A stretch of DNA of 64,000 nucleotides, from the NCBI GenBank assembly GCA_030068145.1, contig JAPJBO010000315.1, forward strand, positions 1-64,000, written 5' to 3'. A model generated the notes under the pieces. That model was not told the origin of the DNA. It ran no database searches and saw only the letters and a list, made by a program, of their open reading frames with translations. The stretch's first letter is position 1; every line of letters begins with the position of its first letter. This stretch comes from Diplonema papillatum. Taxonomy: Eukaryota > Euglenozoa > Diplonemea > Diplonemida > Diplonemidae. Below are positions 1-9,642 of this stretch, in pieces. Both the position numbers and the translations under genes were made by a program.

Positions 1-2404
1 TACACGGTGCACTAGTAAAAGTGAAAAAGGTGTTTTGACTAGTCATTTTACTAGTGAAAAAGCATGACTAGTGCACTAGTAAAAATGACTAGTGCACTAG
101 TAAAAACACTAGTAAAAATGACTAGTGCACTAGTCAAAATGACTAGTGTCCTAGTAGAAATCCACCTGTTCCGAACCGAAATCTGGGCTATTTTGTAGAT
201 TTCAGAGGGTCCCACGGCACAACTGTACCCTACCGTTGCGCTTACAACCGTGTTCGGAATAATGTTGGACCGGGAAAAAGTCGAAGTACTTTTCAAAACC
301 CCCAAAAGTCCAAAAAAGTTCCGGTTCAAATATTTTACAGTAGGGTTCACGCCCACAAGGAAGTTTAGAATCCAAGAATACGATAAGATATGATACATGT
401 GGTGTCTACAGTCAAGGGCGCGCCCAAGTCCGTTAACAGCGCCCTACAACTTGGAGGTCGCTACTTTAGCCAGACGCAGAAGGTGGCGAGTCGCTGAGCG
501 TAGTCGGCACGCGGCGTCGCCGGGCCATACGGAGCAGGGCCGGCGGCATGCCCGCGGAAGGACTCGACCTCGGCGAGCTCGCAGTGAAGCGAGCGTCGCT
601 GAGTGAAGGCGACGTCCTGGCCGCCGAGTGGCGGTCACGCGCGTTTTTGACGGTGGATGCCGACGACAGCGGGCTGCTGGCGTTCAAGGAGTTGATCAAG
701 TATAGCCGGTCCCGGACGTCGTGTTCCGGCACGTGGTCGGCGACGGGGGCAATCTCATGAGTCGCCCCGCCATGCTCACCCGAGCTGCTTGTCTACGCGA
801 CCCAGGCTACGCCCATAGTCATGATCATGCAACCACGAGTTTTAAGGACGAACAGAAACTAAAGGTAACCTGAACCAATTTGGACGCGTTTGCGGCCCGG
901 AATTCGGGAAGCTTTGGAATGTTCGCACAATCTGCCGGTCCCATCATTGGTGTAACGGAAACATGAAACAGTGCAAAAGCTGCTTCGGTCAGACACCGGT
1001 TCCCAACGCGATTCCTTACTGTGCGATAGACGAAAGCTGGGGGTCAGTTGTCTGTCACGAGCGTCATTCAACAAAGCCAGTTCTGCAGGAATAAGTTACG
1101 ATTACTCGTCGGTTTGTGTTTTGCGGCTGAACATGCAGAACTGTGGTCGCTTTTTTGGTGGGCCACCCCGACTCTTCCCCCACAGGAACCGGGCTGAGTA
1201 TTGAGTTCTAGAAAGTGCAAGTGCCATGAAGGCAAGCAGCACCACAGCTGAGGACGGGGAGTTTCTGGGAACTTGTTGCCAACTGGGAGCGTTATACAGC
1301 TTGCCTGCCTCATGCTCTTCCGCACTTACTACTAGTAGCTCTCAATGCCCGATAGACAGTGCGTTGTGAATTCAAGCTAATCCGAGGCGGTGATTTTTAT
1401 TGTCGTTGTGAACAACCGAAGATGCGAAAGAAGCTGCTTTCACAAATAGTACACCGGCTACGCGATTCACCTTACTGTGCGGTAGACCCGACGAGTAGAA
1501 ACCTGGTGTCCCACCCGACGAAAGCTTTGAGCAGTTGATCGGTGGGCTCAATGGTCGTTAGCACGTCCCGAAACTACAAAGAAACGTGACTTCCAGGCAT
1601 TCGAAATGCCTGGACAAAGCACCACGACGTGTTGACTGGCACACAACGCGCGCGCCACAGGCTACAAGACTGGTTTTCCGCGGCGGCGTGAAAGAGGAAG
1701 CACGCAATGGGAGAGTGCCTCCAACACTAGAAAGCGGAGCACATAGCAGTGAGCAACGACACTATTTGTGGAATGTGCGCAACACAAAGCCTTGCATGCA
1801 AACAGTTCACAGGCGGACAAAGCCAGCACCTGTTGCACATTCATGTTGGGAAGCTCGGCAAGAATCGTGGGTTTTAGGGAACCCACTACTGTAAATGCAC
1901 TGTGTCCGGTGCGATGCCAAGGCGATAGGAGCGCTATGAACGACAAACCGAATCTACGGACCAGAGTTTGAATGTGGTCGGAAGCCCGCATTATTCCAGT
2001 GTCTGAAACCTGTCACGACATGTCTCTGACCTCACCGTGCAGGGATAGCACTGTCGTTTGCACTATGTTTGCTAAGCCATACAAGCTCAGGGACTTTCCC
2101 AAGAAACCAACCAAAACCCTCGCAACTCGGCCTGTCTCGCGAAAACTGGGGTTGCCCAGGTGGTTTGTGGTGTCTGGGCACCGGTGGTCACGGTAGTGCC
2201 GTGGAACCCCTCGAAAACTCTCAAAACACCCAGGACTTGGGTCCAGGTTAGGTGGATTTTGTCTAAATCACTAGTCATTTTACTTCATTTTTACTAGTGC
2301 ACTAGTCATTTTTACTAGTGGCACTAGTCATTTTACTAGTCAAAATTTTGACTAGTAAAACCACTAGTCAAAGTCAAAAAAGTCCTTGACTAGTGCACCG
2401 TGTA
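1..2404. mobile_element. TA-flanked TIR DNA element 1 (non-autonomous)
   Basis: The first 16 bases (TACACGGTGCACTAGT) are the exact reverse complement of 2389-2404, so the element has perfect terminal inverted repeats that begin and end in TA. Both ends carry dense arrays of a short palindromic motif (ACTAGT, often ACTAGTGCACTAGT) alternating with A/T tracts, at 1-160 and 2268-2404. The 1.9 kb interior has only short ORFs with no family resemblance, so the element is probably mobilised in trans. Ends in TA suggest a Tc1/mariner-like target duplication, but the left flank is outside the window and cannot be checked. Confidence 0.75.
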
Positions 2405-3663
2405 AGTTGGATGGAAACGCCGTTTCTTTTAGTTTTTTCGAAATATGGAAACGGAAACGGAAACGGAACGGAAACGTTTCCGTTTCTTTTAAAAGAAACG
2501 CCGGAAGGCTCCTCATGCTGAAGGGTCCTATAGGACACCACTTCGCGGGTCCTTCTGTGTGTCCGTCGGGTATCCGTTTCCAGCCAAATTTTGGCTTTCC
2601 TTTCAGAGGGCGGGATCACCTTCTTCTTTTGATCTACCAGCGGGCACTTCTCTTCCTCCGTCTTCTGGCGGGCTCTCTGACTCTTCAGGGCCCTTCCTGG
2701 GCTGTTCTTCGACTTGGCTCGGCCCCTTCTTGTGTGTCGTCTCGTTTGTGCAGGATGCTCACCGCTTTCTTTCGTCGGCGATCTGACACGAGCAAATAGG
2801 TAACCACAAGCTAATGATGCAGAATGTCGTCACATGCGGATGCTAAGGTTTTCTGACACCAGATTCCACTCTTCTGTGCCTACCACTTCGTCCTCTGCTG
2901 CTTCCAACCCACGTTCTCATGTGTACTTGTATCGGCGGCCGTGCCGAGTGGGGCTTTTTGAATCTGCAGTCCTCTTCTGCATTGTCGGTGGGGTTCTTCC
3001 TGCCGTCGCTGTCTGTGCCCGACAACAGCCCGATGGTGGGTGCCCCTTCCGGTGACGGTTGCCACCCGTCGTTGTATGCAAGGTGCACTGTGGCAAGCGA
3101 TGTTTAACACACACGTTACTGCGTGGCCATCGCTTTTCTGGCGGGTTCAACATTGCCCCGGCATACGTGTGCCCTTCTCACCTCCTGATGCTGATTGCAC
3201 TCCCTCTTTGTCTTACGCCGCCGAAAAACCCCGGTCTTGTAGCCTGTGGTGCGGCGGTGCTCCCGCTGTCCTGAACGATCGTATCTGTATAGCATGCAGG
3301 GTCAAAACCTTGTGTCTTTTTGGAAAACGCTGCCGCGGGGCCAACGGCCTCGCATCAACAGAGTCGCCAGACAGCCATTGGTATAAAGAGCTGCAGACCT
3401 CAAAGTCATCACAATCGGATGCGTGTGGTTGCGCGGTTGCAACTCTTGTGCTTCTTTCCTCCCTCTTTTTCGGAGCCTCCTTGTCCATGGTTTCCCACTG
3501 GATTGCGGGGTCCGCCGTTTGGAACACATTTCCCGTCGGACCTTCAGCCAGTATACTAGTGGCATACCAGCCGTTTCTTTTGAAAAGAAACGGCGTTTCC
3601 ATCCACCGCCAAAAAGAAGGAAACGGAAGCGGAAACGGAAACGTTTCCAACGTTTCCATCCTA
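2403..3663. mobile_element. TIR element 2 with GGAAAC-repeat arms
   Basis: The left end (GGATGGAAACG at 2409-2419) is repeated inverted at 3651-3661, followed by TA at 3662-3663. Both arms contain head-to-tail GGAAAC units (2445-2480 and 3618-3650) and an inverted block reading gaaacggcgtttccatcc. The element starts exactly where element 1 ends, with four extra bases (AGTT) between the shared TA and the inverted repeat. No ORF inside is recognisable. The inverted arms are clear; the exact left border is less certain. Confidence 0.6.
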
Positions 3664-3671
3664 CATAGCCC

Positions 3672-3839
3672 TAGGCATAGTGGTCAAACGATTCGCATGC
3701 GATAATAATTATCGCATTATCGCACAAAGTTATCGCATATAATCGGCGTGCGATAATGCGAATGAAAATGCGATAATTGGCGCCAAACCCCCAAATGCGA
3801 TAATATGCGATAATGCGAATCGTTTGACCACTATGCCTA
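3672..3839. mobile_element. 168-bp MITE with perfect 25-bp TIRs
   Basis: Bases 3674-3698 are the perfect reverse complement of 3813-3837, and the pair is flanked by TA at 3672-3673 and 3838-3839. The interior is almost entirely TGCGATAA-type repeats in both orientations, so the whole element can fold on itself. The right TA is also the left TA of the next element. This is a classic Tc1/mariner-type MITE in architecture. Confidence 0.85.
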
Positions 3840-5072
3840 GGGGGGGTCAGAAGTCCTTTAAAAGTGAAGCTTTGGGTGAATTTTTAACATGTCCAAAAAA
3901 TGACTGCTTAGCCCTGGTAAACAACCCAAAAACAGCATTCCGGAACATTGCGCAGGGTTTTGGGCGGGTTTCCCACATTTCTGGGCGTCTTTGACCACTT
4001 CTTGGGGGGGGTCGAAAAAGTGTTCCCCCAACGGTACCAGTACATGGCCGCCGCCAGCCAGAAATGTCATCACCGGCCCAACAGGAATGCACACACACAC
4101 AAATGGGAAGGACCGTGGCCAAAGGTGCCAATGCTGAAGCTCAAGCCCTCCACTTCGTGGATTGCATGTGCCTGTGCCGCGCCGAAAAGTCTGTTGTTCT
4201 AAAGAAGTGGAAGGAAAGAAGGTGCGCTGGCCTGAAGCACAACCAGGTGAGCCTGACCGCGCGGAACCCGCACTCTAAGAGCGGACGTGTAGTGCAAGTG
4301 GTGGTTGATACGTCGGTGGGAGACGGAGGCACTGCTCAGGACAAGGTGTCACAGATTCGGCGCGTTCAGGAGATAGCGAAGGATGCCGGCTTCGAGACCC
4401 CGACCCGCTGTGTTGTCGATCACGAGTACACAGCGCTCGCCGGGTGCAGGCTGGCAGGGGTGCAAAGCACAGGGTGTTCAACACACAAACTCAAGCACAT
4501 GATTGAAAGTGTTGCCATCTCTGAACGCATCTCTTCTGCTGTGAGCACCCTACACACGGCGAGCTGCGCGAGTAGCACGAATGCGACGACGTCGACAGGG
4601 TTGAGGCTGAAGTCCTCTCTAGTAGCCACTGAAGGAGGCAGGTTGCCGAAGGGGTTCACACTGGGCCGGCAGGTATGGAACAAGTATGCCTGGCTCGCCC
4701 GCTCGTGCGCCGCTATTCTGCACAACCGCGAGAAATGGATAGCCCAGAGATGCCCAGGTGCAGGCCAGGATAGCCTCAGAAGTGATCGGCACAACATCAT
4801 AGCTGCCCTGGATAGTCCCAGGGGTGCCCAGAATAGCCCCCCAGGTGTACAAAATGCCAGAGGTGTGCAGAAGACGTGAACTGGTACCGTTGGGGGAGCA
4901 CTTTTTCGACCCCCTCATAAAGTGGTCGGAAATGCCCCAAAAATGGGGAAATCCCGCCCGAAACCCTGCGCAATACTCCGGATTGGTGCTTTTGGGTGGT
5001 TTCCCGGGGCTAAACGGCCAAGAACGGAAAGTTGATTTTTTGGCCCCCGGCTTCACCTTCTGACCCCCCCTA
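3838..5072. mobile_element. TA-flanked element 4 with about 200-bp inverted arms
   Basis: The ends read TAGGGGGGGTCAGAAG at 3838 and CTTCTGACCCCCCCTA at 5057-5072, a perfect inversion with TA at both sides. Inverted similarity continues inward for about 200 bp at lower identity (3840-4050 against 4880-5070), including the matching blocks GTTCCCCCAACGGTACCAG and ctggtaccgttgggggagc. It contains one ORF (see 4064-4879). The terminal G7 tract is shared with the small MITE at 44.1 kb, suggesting a family with GGGGGGGTC termini. Confidence 0.8.
4064..4879 (+). CDS. Uncharacterised ORF inside TIR element 4, possible transposase remnant
   Basis: This is a 271-residue open frame filling the space between the inverted arms. 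I do not recognise a family. A stretch near residues 135-175 (a D, then ALAG, then GC-x-TH-x-L followed by a helical segment) is reminiscent of the hAT transposase pattern in which GC-x-H-x-L precedes the dimerisation region. However, hAT elements normally make 8-bp target duplications, whereas this element is bounded by TA. It may be a decayed transposase, a captured gene or a passenger. The start is not determined; the frame opens inside the left arm. Confidence 0.35.
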   Translation: MSSPAQQECTHTQMGRTVAKGANAEAQALHFVDCMCLCRAEKSVVLKKWKERRCAGLKHNQVSLTARNPHSKSGRVVQVVVDTSVGDGGTAQDKVSQIRRVQEIAKDAGFETPTRCVVDHEYTALAGCRLAGVQSTGCSTHKLKHMIESVAISERISSAVSTLHTASCASSTNATTSTGLRLKSSLVATEGGRLPKGFTLGRQVWNKYAWLARSCAAILHNREKWIAQRCPGAGQDSLRSDRHNIIAALDSPRGAQNSPPGVQNARGVQKT

Positions 5073-5660
5073 CCGCCCCCCCCCTGCTATGGTCCACCCG
5101 TAGCGCCGACGCCGTAACTCGGCGCGTCCAAAACTAGAGGGAGAGGGCGAGAGTGTAGGGACCACCTCCGGGAGGTTGCCGGTCTCCCCACTTTGGAAGA
5201 AGAGACAGGAGAAGAAAAAAAACACGCGCTACGCTTCGGCTGTGAGCGCCTGTTGACCGACTGCCCATTTGATTGTCCTGATTCTTATTACTATCAGGGG
5301 TCGGGATCTGGTCCGCCAAAACACGCTGCACCTGCGTCTTTTTAAATTGCAGGGCAACCCAGACCACAAGTACCACCAGGAAGAACTGAGCCTGTGAGAC
5401 CTGTCTTATCCATTCTACAGGTATGTGTTCAGCGCAAGCGCCAAGCCACACGGGACGCCACGCCTTGATGCTTTGATTCGGGCTATCTATGATACGGGTA
5501 TATGTACCAGGGAGCAGGAAGGGGGGTCGTGTACTCTGCTCCTTTTCATGCTCACGGGGCAGTCGTGAAGGTCATTGTGGGCGCCGGGGAACACGGACAA
5601 ACCTGAGATTCGAAGTACTCAAGGAGTCGCTCAGATGCCAGCTTGTAACAGAAGCATGTC
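5073..5660. other. Intergenic, repeat-derived
   Basis: No gene is seen. Bases 5145-5200 belong to the dispersed family that starts with an AG-rich tract and reads gtgcagggaccatctctccg elsewhere (26.9, 28.7, 42.7 kb). Bases 5275-5370 match the family containing ccaaaacacgctg and gggcaaccc (22.2, 28.4, 34.9, 40.4, 44.3 kb). Bases 5588-5645 are a decayed copy of part of the adjacent GT92 gene. Confidence 0.6.
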
Positions 5661-5661
5661 T

Positions 5662-7634
5662 TTACTTGGCGTGGCATTCATGTTTGACGACGATGCCAGA
5701 AACAGCGCCGATCACCTGTTGCCGTGTGGCCTCGACGAGTTTGGGGATAGGCCTGGGCCAGTCGCGCTTGCCGAGCCCGACTTGAATCGCCATTTTGGAA
5801 GGGATGAGCAGCTTGCACTTGCGCTGGAAGGTCCACGCCTGGCAGCCAGATACCTCCAAACAGTGCGCGCAGCACGCGTCGCTGGTCGCGACATCGGTTG
5901 CCTCGATGGTTTTGGTGGCTTCCAAGGGCGGCTCGTGGACACCTCGGCCGGAGTACAAATAGCCGGATTCGACGAAGCACGTTCCTGTCTTGTTCTTGGA
6001 ATGCGGCACGGATATGAACTTGACGCCGTGTGCTGGTGTTTTTCCGAGCATGATCATCCGCTTCCTCAGGGCACGGACGAACCTGAGAATCGAGGAACTC
6101 AAGAAGTCGTTGAGGTCAAGAATGTCCAGCTTCGCGCGGAACCCCCTCGGGTTGACCGAGCGGTTCATCTTCTGCTTCGACTCGTAGAACTGCCGCGACT
6201 TCGTTCCGTAGTGGTTGTACCCGATCCCGGCTTCGCAGCACTCCTTGCTGTAGTGCTCCCGGCGGGCGGGGTCGGCGATCCACGCGTCGCATTGCTTCGA
6301 CATTTCGTGCATTTCGATGTGGAAGCAGTCCTTGTTTTTGAACGGCAAAGTCTTGGTCCCGGGGCTCGACCTCCAGTCCGCCCCGTGCTTCTTCTTCCAC
6401 GAGCTCGTGTTGCCGATCCAGTGCACCCAAGACACGTGGTCGACCGTCGTGCAGCGCCCGGAGTTGTGCATGACTTTGTGGTGCCGGCACTCCGCGCAGA
6501 ACATGAACGGCTTTTCTTTGCACACGGGCCGCGTCGAAGGCGATTCGGGTTCCGTGCTGCAGTCGCCGCCGGACGACAGGAAGTTCTCGGTAAGCAAGCC
6601 CGCCGGGTGCAGGTTGTGGCCGCTGGTGCCGAACCGCTCCCACCGTATGTACACCGCCGCCCGCTTCGGGTCGCAGGTCTTGCGGACGAAGTCCGACAGC
6701 GAGCAGCCGACGTGCGGGTACGCGAACTCGTCGGTGTCCGCGAAGATCCACCACTTGACCAAGTGCGCCATGTGATCCGCGCAGTGCTTCGGAGCGGCGC
6801 AGTTCTGCTCCACCTTGTGCGGGCCGACCCCGCCGCAGCCGGGGTGCCTCGTCGGCATCCTGCCCGGGATGACCGACACGAAGCCGAGCGCCTCGTAGAA
6901 CTGGATGATCGCCGCCGTGCCGTCCTCCGTGTCCGGGTTGTTGTCGTTGACCAGCCACAGGTGGTCGATGCCCGCCAGGATCTGGAGCTCGATCCATTCG
7001 CGGAGCCACGCGCCCGACGACCTCGTCCCCGAGCACACTCCTAGATACCTGTCGTTTTTTAGCGTTTTTTTCGTGATTGAGAGCTTCGGTGTTTTAGGGT
7101 CTCGGGTTGCCCATCGAGTGAAAGTAGGCAGTGAAAGGGAGGTGGATATATTTGCGACCAATGTTTGTGACTAATGAGACCGACGCCAAGTACAAATTCG
7201 CTGTGTAGTTAGTCTTGAGTGAGAATACAACACGGTGGTGTAAGCGAAGAACAAACCCGGAGTGTAAGTTTAGGTGTGCTAGTTGCAATAGTGCACGGTG
7301 TGCGTGTTTTTGGTAGCGCATTTCTTTCGGTTTCCGGCAATATTTTCTGGCAGTAAAAAAAGTGCTCTGCATACCACTTCTCCTTCGGCTTTATTGTGAC
7401 GCCGAGGGAGGCTAGATGCACGCGCGATTGTTCCACAAGATCGAGGGAATTCGAGGCCACCGGGGAAGGGGGAGGAATAGCCGCCTGGGCCGCCACAACA
7501 ACGCCCGGAGGTGCTTCGTTGACGCACGGGCCCGAAACCAACACTGGCGTGTGGTTCTGCATGGGGATATACGGCAGCAGCATCACGGTTGCTACAAACG
7601 TGACCAGCACGACAACAGCCGACTTGACTGACAT
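5662..7634 (-). CDS. GT92-family glycosyltransferase with C-terminal PAN/Apple domain
   Basis: This two-exon gene is predicted to encode a 548-residue Golgi-type glycosyltransferase. Exon 1 (7634-7375) starts at ATG and gives a type II signal anchor (MSVKSAVVVLVTFVATVMLL) plus a proline-rich stem. The donor is G|GTATGC and the acceptor CAG, and exon 2 (7048-5662) restores the frame across a split Trp codon. Exon 2 carries the GT92 (DUF23) hallmarks: WLREWIELQ, then HLWLVNDNN, then the metal-binding DTDEF in WWIFADTDEFAYP. It also has the conserved Cys/His pairs in the HHKVMHNS region. Residues of roughly the last 100 (GTCFVESGYLY to CKLLIP) form a PAN/Apple-like module with six spaced cysteines, unusual for GT92. 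Known members transfer galactose onto glycans; the acceptor here is unknown. The upstream block is shared with the DAHP synthase and ANK genes. Confidence 0.92.
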
Positions 7635-7654
7635 CGCCGCGCCAACGGATCACG

Positions 7655-7745
7655 GCCCCAACAATCGACCGGGGTTGTGCAGTCTGGTGTCCTTCGACGT
7701 TTCTTGCTACTTCCTTTGGGTGGTGGTTCTACTGGCAACCCGACC
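7655..7745 (-). promoter_or_regulatory. Shared upstream block, GT92 copy
   Basis: This stretch, starting about 20 bp upstream of the GT92 start codon, is clearly related to the sequence upstream of the DAHP synthase gene (26145-26240) and the ANK gene (46980-47075). Common words on the plus strand are gtctggtgtc, ttcgacgttt, cttgcta and ttgggtggtg. In gene orientation it lies just before the coding start in all three. It could be a core promoter or 5' UTR module, or the end of a mobile element that donated one. Confidence 0.6.
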
Positions 7746-7789
7746 TCGTTTCCTTTTCCGTTCGCTGATTATTTTTTGATTCCCTGCGT

Positions 7790-9640
7790 GTGGTCACCTG
7801 CTCGGGTTTTGTAACTACTCGGGACTACGCCGGTAGCAGCGGATTGACCGGGATAAATGCGCTCCATTGATTTGTGAACATTTCCAGAGCTAGAAATCTG
7901 CATCGAGGCGAGATGACAGACGACGGCAAGGTATAGTCGCCGCTGTCACCGACGAGCTTGTCAGATGTGCGGACTTGCCGAGAAAGGGAATGCGTGCACA
8001 TTCCGAAGCCCAGGTGCACAGATCTGGAGTGGCGACACGATGACAATTCAGTTGACCGCGTGCACAGGCCCCCCCTTCCCCTGCTGTTCGCCGGTTTGAT
8101 TCACGTTCGGGGGACCTAGCGGTGCATCGAGGGCGGGGCCCACCGCAAACTAGGCAAACACGAGCGCCCGCCAGATTCGTCTGAGGTGTCCGGGCGATGG
8201 ATGTCTTGTGGGTCTCTCGTGGGTCGAGCCTGTTCTACAGCTGGGCAAAGCCGGAGACGGAACAGAAAGGGAAGACACCGTGAGGAGCTGGAACAATCGG
8301 AGCTAGTTCTTTGTATAAAAAGTGCTCCCAGGATAGCGAGGAAGGACGGTCTTGGGACAACCTGAGCCGGTACACTCTCCTGGAAGACTGCACCGAAAAA
8401 TGTGCCAATTCACGCTAAACCAGACTCGAAAGTGAGATCGATTCCCGGCAAACATACACTCGCTTCCCGCGTGCAACAAGAACGGGCGGTGAAGAACCGA
8501 GTCTCCACCCCTGCTTCCCTCTTTTCACTCCGTTTCTCTGTTGCTGGAGCACCGTGTTGCTTTTGAAAGAGTCTTTCACCGGCCCACGGTCAGCCACGGA
8601 CCATCCGTCGTCAAGTTTGGTACTATTTTACAGTCTTCCATGCTCTCATCAGAATGGGATCGGACTGGGTCAGCGTGCCTGAGAGAACAATGTAACGCAG
8701 ACGTAAAGCCACCCTAGAGGTCTGGGGGTGGCCAGCTCACTCTCGTGGTGTGTCCCCAAATTCGACTTCAGTTCTCTTGCAGTCTGGGAACCATTTCAGA
8801 GAGTTTGCGGTGTCTCCTTAGTTCCCCCATACACGTGATGGATTCCTTGGTCCATGTTTCAAGATGGGTATTCGAAGATCGTTAGCCACGTCAGGCCAAT
8901 AAGAGCAAGGACGTTGTCCGAAGACGCCGACACCTGCCCTTCACTGACGAAGCCCCGGGTCACCTCCTCAACTCATGCTTATCCTGGTCGATCCGAGAAA
9001 GACTGAGCCAGCCGGCAAGCCGTCTCGCAACAGAAGCTTGATGGGAAACTTCAGCTTACAACTGCACGAAGGGTACGCCCTGCGGATACTACCAGGCATC
9101 ACTCCAGCGGTCTCCAGGGGGCAGATTGCTTCCAGTTTGCTCAACATCCACTCTGTCTTCCGCCGGGCGGTGAAGCGTGCCTCTTGCAATCTCGCATTAC
9201 AAAGTATGCACCGCCCCCTGGGAGGCACAGTTCCGCCAAGAAAAGGCATCAAGCCGGCGGCGGTGCGTACACACGAGCCACATGCTCCACCAGTCCGAGA
9301 CTATTCAGGCTGGTGGCAGCTCTTCCGTTTACTTTTTGGAGTTCAACTGCAGATGGCCAGACTGGTAGGTCAGGTCCCCAGCCTGGTGGAAGGGACCTCG
9401 CACTGCGTTGAAACTAGCGTTGCTGAGAAGCCCCACCACAAGCGGCCACGCAAACCCCTGCGCCTGAGGTTGCCGTGTTGAAGTCTACGGGTACTGCAAG
9501 CCGACAGCTACCCGAAATACTCGGAAAGTGCCCCCTAATCCTTCATCAGTTTTGATGGGAGCTAGGGAAGCCGGGATGGTAACTTGGTGAACACCAGGAC
9601 TCTAGTTGAAGTACAACCGGCATGCAAATCCCCTTCTCCG
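7790..9640. other. Intergenic, no gene seen
   Basis: No open frame here shows domain or splice support. Bases 7850-7890 contain a short stretch related to 29.5 kb (minus-strand peptide WSAFI). Bases 8985-9260 are a copy of the dispersed family that also occurs at 27.0-27.2 and 28.9-29.1 kb, with a conserved minus-strand peptide containing RRKTEWMLSKLEAIC. The rest looks unique and non-coding. Confidence 0.5.
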
Positions 9641-9642
9641 CT

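Noticed and set aside
5575-7044. 489-codon plus-strand open frame
   Set aside because: Antisense of the GT92 catalytic exon, which has clear family motifs and a matching signal-anchor exon.
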